Part shown: positions 1 through 5,846 of the stretch, in pieces
Numbering within the stretch: the stretch's first letter is position 1
How the letters are laid out: the number at the start of each line of letters is the position of its first letter
From: Methanomassiliicoccales archaeon
Lineage (GTDB): Archaea; Thermoplasmatota; Thermoplasmata; Methanomassiliicoccales; JACIVX01
Length of the DNA: 7,832 nt
NCBI GenBank assembly: GCA_028679985.1
Contig: JAJRAH010000026.1
Coordinates: 1-7,832, forward strand
Reading direction: 5' to 3'
Made by a program: the position numbers and the translations under genes
The notes under the pieces: generated by a model
The model's database searches: none
The model's input: the letters and a program-made list of their open reading frames with translations, nothing else
What the model was told of the DNA's origin: nothing

Positions 1-170
1 GTCTTCAGCTCGAGGTCGAATGAGGCGTACTTCCCGAGGGTCTCCAGCATGTGCCTGAAGAACTGATCCTCGATCTTAACGACTCCCCTTCCAGTCCCAT
101 CGAGGTTCATCGTTATTTCTACGTCAGTCTCCTTCGTCTGTCTTCGCACCTTCGCCTTTCTGGCCTTCAT
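1..170 (-). CDS. hisB: Imidazoleglycerol-phosphate dehydratase, N-terminal part (3' end cut off by window)
   Basis: Only the first 56 codons are inside the window. HisB dehydrates imidazoleglycerol phosphate to imidazoleacetol phosphate, the substrate of HisC. The identification rests on the family's opening pattern, seen here as KARKAKVRRQTKETDVEITM followed by NLDGTGRG, and on the later FFRHML and FDLEL stretches, which match the usual R-x-A-x-V-x-R-x-T-x-E-T, LDG and F(L/F)DHML...FDL order. The start is the ATG that shares ATGA with the hisA stop (4-base overlap), preceded by GGAG nine bases upstream. Two usually conserved positions differ: the Asp of DHML is Arg, and the His about seven residues after DHML is Tyr or Lys. 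The metal-binding HHxxE motifs would lie beyond the left edge, so activity cannot be judged here. Family assignment is firm; whether the enzyme is typical is open. Confidence 0.88.
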   Translation of the reverse strand, partial: MKARKAKVRRQTKETDVEITMNLDGTGRGVVKIEDQFFRHMLETLGKYASFDLELK

Positions 171-883
171 GCCGACCGTCTCCATATGCTCTCAGGGTCT
201 ATGTCGCCCTTGTAGAGGGCCATGCCGACTATCGCAGCTTTCGCCCCGAGATCAGCAAGTAGAAGGATGTCATCCATATTCTTTATTCCGCCAGAGGCCA
301 CCACCGGGTGAGGACAGGATCGAATGAACGTCCTCATCTCCTCGGCATCGATGCCGGCGCCCCTTCCCTCGACGTCCACGTTCGTGTGCAGGACGCCAGC
401 CAGCGGGACGTCCCGGATGCTCTCGAACACATCTTCGATCCTTAGCGGGGACGATTCCTGCCATCCCTTCAACTGAATCCTGCCCCCCCTCACGTCGAGG
501 GCGAGCACGATCCTACGAGGGTTGTCGATCGAGACTCGTCTCATCCATTCCGGATCGGTCAAAGCTCTGGTCCCGACGATGATCCGATCCGCCCCCAGCC
601 CGATCAGGGCATCGATCTTCTCGTGCGACCTCATCCCGCCCCCGACCTGGACGGGGATGGAGAGGCTCTTGATGATGCTCTCGATCGCCCCGAGATTCTC
701 CCCTCTGCCCAGTGCTGCGTCAAGATCGACGACGTGCACTCCGGGTGCACCGAGCTTCTCCCATTTCCTCGCGACTTCCAGGGGGTTCGGAAGGATGATC
801 TTCTCCGTTCCTGGCTTGCCGCCGACGAGCTGGACGACCTTACCGCCCAGTATGTCCACGGCGGGCAGGACGATCAGGTGCAT
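167..883 (-). CDS. hisA: Phosphoribosylformimino-5-aminoimidazole carboxamide ribotide (ProFAR) isomerase
   Basis: HisA is a cytosolic (beta/alpha)8-barrel enzyme that opens the ribose ring of ProFAR to give PRFAR, the substrate of HisH/HisF. The 238-residue length is normal. The barrel opens with LPAVDILGGKVVQL, putting the first catalytic Asp at residue 10. A second catalytic Asp is likely D130 in LALDVRGG, followed by the LKGW stretch that fits HisA rather than HisF. Phosphate-binding glycines are seen at QVGGG (79-83) and ASGGI (196-200). The loop usually written T-D-x-x-R/K-D-G reads HTNVDVEGRGAG (166-177): the Thr is kept, but the following Asp is Asn. The ATG overlaps the hisH stop by ten bases. 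A GGAGGG lies directly against the ATG, which is closer than a normal ribosome-binding site, so translation may depend on coupling to hisH. HisA is much more likely than HisF. Confidence 0.93.
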   Translation of the reverse strand: MHLIVLPAVDILGGKVVQLVGGKPGTEKIILPNPLEVARKWEKLGAPGVHVVDLDAALGRGENLGAIESIIKSLSIPVQVGGGMRSHEKIDALIGLGADRIIVGTRALTDPEWMRRVSIDNPRRIVLALDVRGGRIQLKGWQESSPLRIEDVFESIRDVPLAGVLHTNVDVEGRGAGIDAEEMRTFIRSCPHPVVASGGIKNMDDILLLADLGAKAAIVGMALYKGDIDPESIWRRSA

Positions 884-1473
884 CCCTCCGCGAACCTGAC
901 GAAGTTCTCAAGGAATCTCATGCCCGATGCGCTGCTCTTCTCGGGGTGGAACTGCGTCCCGTAAGTGCTCGCTTTTCTGAAGAGAGTGGGAAATCTGGAG
1001 TAGTACTCCGTTGTGCCGACGACGACATCCTCTTTCGGATCCCCAAAGTAAGAGTGCGCGAAGTAGAAGTGCCTGGATTCGATTCCTCGGAACATGTCAT
1101 CCTCGCTCTCGACCGTGTTCCAGCCCATGTGAGGAATCCTCTTCCCTTTCAGTTTGACAACATTTCCGGAGATGAATCCAAGCCCGGGGATCGAACCCTC
1201 CTCGCTTCCCTGGAACAGTATCTGTGCGCCTATGCATATTCCAAGACACGGAACTCCGGATAGGAGTCGATCGACGATGTCTTCTCTGTAAGGGACGAGT
1301 CTCTCCATCGTGCGGCTGAACGCGCCCACGCCGGGGAAGACTACGCACTCGGCATCCAAGAGCTCTTTCATGTCCGCAAGGACTTTCACTCTCGCGCCGC
1401 AGTTCTCCAGAGCCTTGCGGATGCTGTGCAGGTTCCCGACCCCGTAATCCGCGAGGGATATGTTCAGCGGCAC
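874..1473 (-). CDS. hisH: Imidazole glycerol phosphate synthase, glutamine amidotransferase subunit
   Basis: HisH hydrolyses glutamine and passes ammonia to HisF, which forms imidazole glycerol phosphate and AICAR. It is a class I glutamine amidotransferase of 199 residues, the usual size. The nucleophile elbow is PCLGICIGAQ with Cys80; the rest of the triad is His176 and Glu178 in QFHPEKS. Other family marks are DYGVGNLHS near the N-terminus, FPGVGAF (46-52), IPHMGWN (113-119) and FYFAHSY (136-142). The start is a GTG, supported by a strong GGAGGTG eight bases upstream inside the end of hisC. The gene overlaps hisC by ten bases and hisA by ten bases. Its partner gene hisF is not in the window. 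All three catalytic residues are present, so the subunit should be active. Confidence 0.96.
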   Translation of the reverse strand: MPLNISLADYGVGNLHSIRKALENCGARVKVLADMKELLDAECVVFPGVGAFSRTMERLVPYREDIVDRLLSGVPCLGICIGAQILFQGSEEGSIPGLGFISGNVVKLKGKRIPHMGWNTVESEDDMFRGIESRHFYFAHSYFGDPKEDVVVGTTEYYSRFPTLFRKASTYGTQFHPEKSSASGMRFLENFVRFAEGCT

Positions 1474-2513
1474 TCCTCAAGCACCTCCGCGAGCCTCGAT
1501 AGCAGACGGGCATTCATCTCCGCGGTGCCGACAGTGATCCTCACGCAATCCTCGAGCATCCTGAGCTTTCCGAAATCCCTTATTAGAATGCCCTTCTTTG
1601 CGAGATTCGAGACCAACTGGTCCGAGGGCATCGGGGACTTTGCGAGAATGAAGTTCGCATCCGACGGAAAGACTTCGAACCCGAGCGCTCCGAGCCCCTT
1701 TGACAACGACCCCCGATTCTTCTCGACCATGCGGACGGTCTTCTTGACAAATCTCGTGTCTTTAAGAGCGGCGATAGCGATTCTCTCGCTCACAAGGTTG
1801 AGGCTGAGCGGAGTTTTAGCCCTCATGAGGGTCTGTGCGAAATCCTTGTTCGAAACGGCGTACCCCACCCTGATCCCTGCCAGTCCGAACGCTTTCGAGA
1901 ACGTCCTCGTGACGATCAGGTTGTCGTAGTCGTTGACGAGTCCGATGAAGGATTCTCTCACGAACTCTCCGTAGGCCTCGTCCACGATGACAGGTCTGTC
2001 TCTGCCTTCCACGATCTTCACGATATCTTCCATCTTGAATGCGTTAGCCGTCGGGTTGCTCGGCGTGCACAGTAGGACCAGCTTCCCTTCCGTCCTGTTC
2101 ACCTCGTCCGGGTCGAGCTCGAATCCTTCCTTCAAGTCTACCTGTACCATGTTTCCGGTGTTCACCTTCACGAAGAACGAGTGGAGGGCGTACGTAGGAT
2201 AGGGGGTGACGACCTTCTCCCCGCATTGGAGAAGCATCTTAAAGCAGACATCCAGCATCTCATCCGAGCCGTTGCCTGCGATGAAATTGTCCATCTCGAG
2301 ATCGTAGAATTCGGCCAGGGCAGTTCTCAAAGGATCCGAGTACGTCGTCGGGTAGAAATTGACATCCGAGTCGGCCATTTCCTTGAGCACTCGCTCGACA
2401 ACCGGATTCGGCCCGAGAAGGTTCGCGTTGTTGTCCATCCTGAAGGCGTCGATTCTCGGATTGTAGTACAGCGGGACATCTCGTAGCGATGATCGTATCC
2501 ATTTCTCGTTCAT
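1464..2513 (-). CDS. hisC: Histidinol-phosphate aminotransferase
   Basis: HisC is a PLP-dependent fold-type I (class I/II) aminotransferase that converts imidazoleacetol phosphate and glutamate to histidinol phosphate. The 349 residues match the family. The PLP lysine is probably Lys207 in TRTFSKAFGLAG. Other cofactor contacts are the GNGSDE phosphate-binding stretch (80-85), Asn153 in SNPTAN, Asp178 and Tyr181 in VDEAYGEF, and Arg215 in GIRVGY. The N-terminal NNANLLGPNP corresponds to the usual LNxNPxGP motif. The ATG lies ten bases after the hisG stop, with GGTG about eight bases before the ATG. Because related aminotransferases act on other substrates, including aromatic ones, the call leans on position between hisG and hisH as well as on sequence; together they make it secure. 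Confidence 0.95.
   Translation of the reverse strand: MNEKWIRSSLRDVPLYYNPRIDAFRMDNNANLLGPNPVVERVLKEMADSDVNFYPTTYSDPLRTALAEFYDLEMDNFIAGNGSDEMLDVCFKMLLQCGEKVVTPYPTYALHSFFVKVNTGNMVQVDLKEGFELDPDEVNRTEGKLVLLCTPSNPTANAFKMEDIVKIVEGRDRPVIVDEAYGEFVRESFIGLVNDYDNLIVTRTFSKAFGLAGIRVGYAVSNKDFAQTLMRAKTPLSLNLVSERIAIAALKDTRFVKKTVRMVEKNRGSLSKGLGALGFEVFPSDANFILAKSPMPSDQLVSNLAKKGILIRDFGKLRMLEDCVRITVGTAEMNARLLSRLAEVLEECR
1482..1488 (-). promoter_or_regulatory. Shine-Dalgarno site for the GTG start of hisH
   Basis: The sense strand reads GGAGGTG inside the 3' end of hisC, eight bases before the GTG at 1473. A second purine run, GAGGA, touches the GTG itself and is too close to serve. The site supports the GTG start and the ten-base overlap with hisC. 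Confidence 0.6.
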
Positions 2514-2523
2514 GTCAGAGCAC

Positions 2524-3387
2524 CTACGGTACCATCCGATCTATCGGGACTATCAGAATGCCAGTTGCACCGAGATGTTTCAGCTTGATGACCGAATCGT
2601 GGACCTTGTTCTTGTCTACCACGACGTGTATCGCCACGACGTCGTCCCTGCCCATGATGCTCATTACCGTGGGTCCCGCGATGCCCGGCAAGAACTTCTT
2701 GATGTCTTCCAACGAATCTACTGGGACGTCCGCCATCAGGTACTTCTTGTTCTCAGCATCAGAAACGCTCTTTATCGCCGCCACGAGTTCCTGCACATCG
2801 CTTTTCTTCGATCTGATGCTCTTCTTGTTTCCGATGAGAAGCGCCCGCGATTCGGTGATGACGTCGATCTCCTTGAGACCGTTGGTCTTGAGAGTGGAAC
2901 CGCTCGAAACGAGGTCGACGATGAGATCCGCCACACCGATTCTCGGCGTGACCTCGGCGGCACCAGAGATTCTGGCGATCTCGACCTTCTTTCCCTTCCC
3001 GGCGAAGTACTTCTTCGTGAGGTTCGGGAACGAGGTCGCGACGACCGCACCGTTCTTGATGTCTTTGATAGAGTCGATCCCCGAGCTCTCTGGTACAGCC
3101 ACTGCGAGGTGGCAATATCCGAAGTTCAATTCGACAAGTGTTGCGACATCTGATCCGGCCTCGAGAACGAGGTCTTTTCCAGTGATGCCTAGGTCCACCG
3201 CGCCCTGATGCACAAACCGAACGATGTCCTGCGCTCTAAGGAACATGATCGCCAGATCTCTGTCCTTGATCGCCGCGAACAACTTTCGGTCGGATCCGTT
3301 GTCGATCTCGAGGCCGGCCTGCCTCAATATCTGGACGGATCTCTCGCTCAATCTCCCTTTGTTCGGCACGGCAAACCGGAGTGTCAT
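2524..3387 (-). CDS. hisG: ATP phosphoribosyltransferase, long form
   Basis: HisG joins ATP and PRPP in the first, committed step of histidine synthesis. The 287-residue protein is the long form. The catalytic part opens with LRFAVPNKGRLSE, and the PRPP-binding loop is DLIVDLVSSGSTLKTNGL (153-170). SGAAEVTP (141-148) matches the family SGxxExxP motif. Residues from about 212 to the end form the C-terminal ACT/PII-like domain that in long-form enzymes binds histidine, so no separate HisZ should be needed and feedback inhibition is likely. The ATG at 3387 is preferred over one nine codons upstream because GGTGAG precedes it closely and the protein then begins in the usual way (MTLRFAVPNKG). It is the first gene of the his cluster and sits behind a likely promoter. 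Confidence 0.96.
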   Translation of the reverse strand: MTLRFAVPNKGRLSERSVQILRQAGLEIDNGSDRKLFAAIKDRDLAIMFLRAQDIVRFVHQGAVDLGITGKDLVLEAGSDVATLVELNFGYCHLAVAVPESSGIDSIKDIKNGAVVATSFPNLTKKYFAGKGKKVEIARISGAAEVTPRIGVADLIVDLVSSGSTLKTNGLKEIDVITESRALLIGNKKSIRSKKSDVQELVAAIKSVSDAENKKYLMADVPVDSLEDIKKFLPGIAGPTVMSIMGRDDVVAIHVVVDKNKVHDSVIKLKHLGATGILIVPIDRMVP

Positions 3388-3390
3388 GTG

Positions 3391-3396
3391 CTCACC
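3391..3396 (-). promoter_or_regulatory. Ribosome-binding site deciding the hisG start
   Basis: The sense strand reads GGTGAG, then CAC, then ATG. This favours translation from 3387 over the in-frame ATG at 3414, which has no purine-rich site before it. A second purine stretch, GGAGGAG (3410-3404), lies 16 bases upstream, too far to be the main site for 3387. Confidence 0.6.
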
Positions 3397-3427
3397 AGTA
3401 GCACTCCTCCACATAACGGGAAATGTC

Positions 3428-3440
3428 TACTTATACGTAT
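3428..3440 (-). promoter_or_regulatory. Candidate archaeal TATA box for the his operon
   Basis: In the 98-base gap before hisG the sense strand carries ATACGTATAAGTA, the most AT-rich segment there, with a purine-containing CAGAT just upstream where the BRE would sit. If transcription starts about 25 bases downstream it would begin near 3405-3410, giving a leader of about 20 bases that still includes the GGTGAG site. This is pattern recognition plus position; the start has not been mapped. Confidence 0.5.
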
Positions 3441-3485
3441 CTGAATCCAGTGGGTCGTCCAGGAGCTTGACCGACAGCCCGGAGA

Positions 3486-4217
3486 TCAGAAAGCTAGATC
3501 CCGCTTTGCGATGTCTTTCGTCCTCACTTCAGACTCGATCAACTGGGGCACCGATCCTTTGATGGCGATCTTGTTGCCAACTACGACAATCGCCCCTTCC
3601 ACGCCCGCTATCGCGCATATCGCTGCGAGGGAATCCTTAAGCACGTCATCCGCGTCGGACGTCACCAGGTTTCCGAGACGGGTGGCACACGCATCGGCCA
3701 GAGCGACGTTCTCCGATATGACAGTGGCAGCGTCAGATGTGCCAAAGGAAATCGACGGTCCGACTGTACCTGACGAAGTGCATATCCCGAAGATCGAATC
3801 GCGGGGCCTGCATCGAAAAGCCAGATTCCTGACACTGGATTCACCGGCATACAGTCCGACATCGACCGGCTCCGACAGAAAAAGGGCGATGTCACCTCCA
3901 TTGTCGACGATGGCCTGCCTCGCTCCCTTCTCGACCATGGCTTGCACGGCTTCCTCCGCGATGACGCCGGCGATCGCTGCCATCGGCCCCACGCCTGCCA
4001 TTCTGGATGCTTCGCACATTCTTCTTATGATGGGCGGAGCGTCGCTCGGCGGATCATACGGCTCCAGGGTGTGGAGGAAGGTCTGATCGGTCCGTATGAA
4101 TCGCTTCACCTCCTCTCGCGCGCGGAAGATGGAATCTCTGGCGATATGGATGAACTCAGGCTCGGAGACGATCGTCACGGCCGTCTCCTCTATTTCGAAA
4201 TGCGTCCTTACTACCAT
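3486..4217 (-). CDS. COG2122/UPF0280 protein, ApbE-like, sulfide assimilation to homocysteine
   Basis: This 243-residue protein belongs to UPF0280 (COG2122), related in fold to the flavin transferase ApbE. Recognisable stretches are GVGPMAAIAGVIAE (76-89), VDNGGDI (104-110), GICTSSGTVGPSISFG (144-159) and SDAATVISENVALADACATR (161-180). In Methanosarcina acetivorans the family member MA1715 has been linked to efficient use of sulfide for homocysteine synthesis; its exact chemistry is, to my knowledge, not settled. Here the gene directly follows the NIL-ferredoxin and COG1900 genes, which supports the same role. The ATG at 4217 is chosen because it overlaps the ferredoxin stop by only seven bases and gives a protein starting MVVRTHFEIEET; an upstream in-frame ATG at 4370 would run through the ferredoxin gene and adds 51 residues that do not resemble the family. 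No strong ribosome-binding site precedes 4217, so coupling is likely. There is no signal peptide. Confidence 0.87.
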   Translation of the reverse strand: MVVRTHFEIEETAVTIVSEPEFIHIARDSIFRAREEVKRFIRTDQTFLHTLEPYDPPSDAPPIIRRMCEASRMAGVGPMAAIAGVIAEEAVQAMVEKGARQAIVDNGGDIALFLSEPVDVGLYAGESSVRNLAFRCRPRDSIFGICTSSGTVGPSISFGTSDAATVISENVALADACATRLGNLVTSDADDVLKDSLAAICAIAGVEGAIVVVGNKIAIKGSVPQLIESEVRTKDIAKRDLAF

Positions 4218-4618
4218 ATCCGCAACTTCATCGCGTTCGGAGGGCACGCGTCGAGGCACAGGCCACACGCAATGCACTTCTTGGAATTGAACTCGACCTT
4301 GAACGTCTTCCGATCCATCTCGAATGCGTCCGCGGGACAGATGGACACGCACATCCCACAATGGGTGCAACGCTCTTCGTCCTTGCTGACGTACTCGTTC
4401 AGTTCCTTGACGTCGACTCCCTTGTCCTGCAGGTACTTCACGCCGCTCGTTATCTTGGACGGCTTGCCTTCTATCTCGATCAGGAGCCGGCCACCCCGTT
4501 CGCTGACCTCTGCCCTGAGTATGTTCAGCATGAGGTCGAATTCCTTGACCATCCTGTACGTGATCGGCTCGCGGACCCTCGTCGGGGAGAATCCCAAGAG
4601 GTACTTCCTCTTCGCCAT
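4211..4618 (-). CDS. NIL-domain ferredoxin with two [4Fe-4S] motifs, homocysteine synthesis
   Basis: The 135-residue protein has two parts. Residues 1 to about 75 form a NIL domain, the small ligand-binding-like domain also found in methionine ABC transporter ATPases. Residues 80-135 form a bacterial-type ferredoxin with two CxxCxxCxxxCP motifs: Cys84, 87, 90, 94 and Cys115, 118, 121, 125. The first four of each are complete, so two [4Fe-4S] clusters are expected. The same architecture occurs in M. acetivorans MA1822, which works with the COG1900 protein MA1821 in making homocysteine from aspartate semialdehyde and sulfide, presumably by supplying electrons. Its ATG shares one base with the TGA of the COG1900 gene (TGATG). 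A GTG one codon earlier is possible but lies only one base from the ribosome-binding site. The NIL domain may sense or bind a sulfur amino acid; that part is inference. Confidence 0.92.
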   Translation of the reverse strand: MAKRKYLLGFSPTRVREPITYRMVKEFDLMLNILRAEVSERGGRLLIEIEGKPSKITSGVKYLQDKGVDVKELNEYVSKDEERCTHCGMCVSICPADAFEMDRKTFKVEFNSKKCIACGLCLDACPPNAMKLRIW

Positions 4619-5784
4619 CACTTCACCTCCTCCTTCGATACAATTTCGAGCGGATTGAACGCCCGGTCTTCGGGAAGCTTCTTGACCGGTTCGGTGAGAA
4701 GGAAGTCGCCCTTTGCGATCGACGCCTTCAACTTCTCCGCGATCTGTCGCGCCTTGTAGTAGCTGGACAGAGCCGATGTCTTCACCTTCTTCCCGAACAG
4801 TTCGATCGTGCCGCTCCTGAGTTCTGCGTAGTTGACTTCCTTCACCGGCTTCCTCGTCCTGGACTGCACGGAGTAGTCCAAAACCGGAGCAAGAATGTCC
4901 TTGTCACTGATGGAAGCGCACTTCATCATCTGTTCGTCGAGAATCGGTATCGGGACTCCGATGCCGACCGCCAATGAGATGCCGTACCTCGGGAAATTGA
5001 GCGCCCTGACGTAGTCCGTGGACATGTCCCTCAAGTCCCCGATAACAGCGAGGGTTCTCGAGCTTCTCGTCGGGACGCCGCTCTTCGTCGGGGCCTTGGT
5101 GTTGAACTGCGTTCCTTCCCACGCCACGTAACCCTCGGCTCCCCCCAGGAAGATCCTCGTTCCGATGCCGATCGTGCGGCACTGCGGATCGTTGAGCAAG
5201 GGAGACAGCTGGCCAGCGCAGCTGAAAGTAGCGTTCCCATAGTTCGGGAGAAGCTTGCCCATGTAGGTGTACAGGGTCATGTCCGAGGAGTTCGTTGCGA
5301 CGCTGTAGTTCTGGTACGCGTTCCTCGGGTTGTAGAGGTAGGCTTGATTCAGCGTCTTCAAAGAAACGTAGGTCTCGATCTTCCGTCTAGGGTAGCAATC
5401 GGTTCCGTATGAGGTGGCCTTCAGGTGCACTGGACTGCCGGCTATCAGCTCTTCTATGACGTTCGCTCCGCCGTAGTCCATGTCCCCGTTCTCCCTGATT
5501 TCGGTCGCCCCGATGTAAGCATCCACTGCCGCCAGGCCGGTGTAAGCGGGGACGTCGTTCAGCCAGACCTTCTGCATCTTGATCGGGGGCTCTGAGTGCC
5601 CGAAGTTGAGGAACGCGCCGGAAGAACACATAGCGCCGAAGGTGCCAGTCGTGACAACATCTACCTCTCTGGTGGCCTTCTCAACACCCTCGCGCCGGAC
5701 GACATCGACGACTTCTTCGGCGGTCATAACCACCGCGTCGCCCTTCCGAATCTTCCGATTGATTTCCTCATAGGTTCGTTTCAC
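4618..5784 (-). CDS. COG1900/DUF39 homocysteine biosynthesis protein (aspartate-semialdehyde sulfurtransferase type)
   Basis: The 388-residue protein is a DUF39/COG1900 family member. M. acetivorans MA1821 of this family, with a NIL-ferredoxin, is required for making homocysteine from aspartate semialdehyde with sulfide as sulfur source, replacing O-acyl-homoserine routes. Two cysteines stand out: Cys53 in FGAMCSSGAFLNFGHSEPP and Cys130 in SYGTDCYPRRK. As I recall, the matching residues of MA1821 (Cys54 and Cys131) matter for function, and the one-residue offset agrees. GGAEGYVAWEGTQFNT is another typical stretch. Many methanogen homologues carry a C-terminal pair of CBS domains; this protein ends shortly after the DUF39 core and has none. 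The start is GTG with GGGTGA four bases before it. The gene directly upstream is asd, which makes the presumed substrate, and the ferredoxin partner follows with a one-base overlap. Confidence 0.92.
   Translation of the reverse strand: MKRTYEEINRKIRKGDAVVMTAEEVVDVVRREGVEKATREVDVVTTGTFGAMCSSGAFLNFGHSEPPIKMQKVWLNDVPAYTGLAAVDAYIGATEIRENGDMDYGGANVIEELIAGSPVHLKATSYGTDCYPRRKIETYVSLKTLNQAYLYNPRNAYQNYSVATNSSDMTLYTYMGKLLPNYGNATFSCAGQLSPLLNDPQCRTIGIGTRIFLGGAEGYVAWEGTQFNTKAPTKSGVPTRSSRTLAVIGDLRDMSTDYVRALNFPRYGISLAVGIGVPIPILDEQMMKCASISDKDILAPVLDYSVQSRTRKPVKEVNYAELRSGTIELFGKKVKTSALSSYYKARQIAEKLKASIAKGDFLLTEPVKKLPEDRAFNPLEIVSKEEVK
4623..4630 (-). promoter_or_regulatory. Strong Shine-Dalgarno site of the NIL-ferredoxin gene
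   Basis: The sense strand reads GGAGGTGA inside the last codons of the COG1900 gene. It lies four bases before the ATG at 4618 but only one base before the alternative GTG at 4621, which decides for the ATG. A strong site at an overlapping junction suggests high or independent re-initiation for the ferredoxin. Confidence 0.65.
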
Positions 5785-5799
5785 TCGATCACCCGCTTT

Positions 5800-5817
5800 C
5801 GGCAGGACTGTCTGCCG
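5800..5817. other. Small perfect inverted repeat in the asd-COG1900 gap
   Basis: The sequence CGGCAG, a six-base loop, then CTGCCG forms a GC-rich six-base-pair stem. It lies 16 bases before the GTG of the COG1900 gene, within a 62-base gap that is the only space between genes of this operon. No run of T follows, so it does not look like a terminator. It could be a protein-binding site, an RNA processing or mRNA-stability hairpin, or chance. Confidence 0.3.
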
Positions 5818-5846
5818 TGCGATAAGCGAAATCTACGTGCGTTCCC

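Noticed and set aside
2489..3208. Long open frame of 239 codons on the plus strand across hisG and the start of hisC
   Set aside because: It lies antisense to the well-supported hisG, has a low-complexity composition and no recognisable motif; such shadow frames are common in moderately GC-rich coding DNA.
3388..3414. Nine-codon N-terminal extension of hisG from the ATG at 3414
   Set aside because: No ribosome-binding site precedes it, the residues are not family-like, and the inferred transcription start would leave almost no leader or would lie inside it.
3442..3485. Imperfect inverted repeat (GGGTC...GACC...CCC) after the COG2122 gene as a terminator
   Set aside because: The stem is short and broken and no T-rich tract follows, so I cannot support a terminator.
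4218..4370. Upstream extension of the COG2122 gene to an ATG at 4370
   Set aside because: The extra 51 residues lie wholly within the ferredoxin gene, look like out-of-frame translation, and the family's normal N-terminus begins at 4217.
3942..4658. Plus-strand frame of 238 codons across the COG2122 and ferredoxin genes
   Set aside because: It is antisense to two recognised genes and shows no domain or ribosome-binding site of its own.
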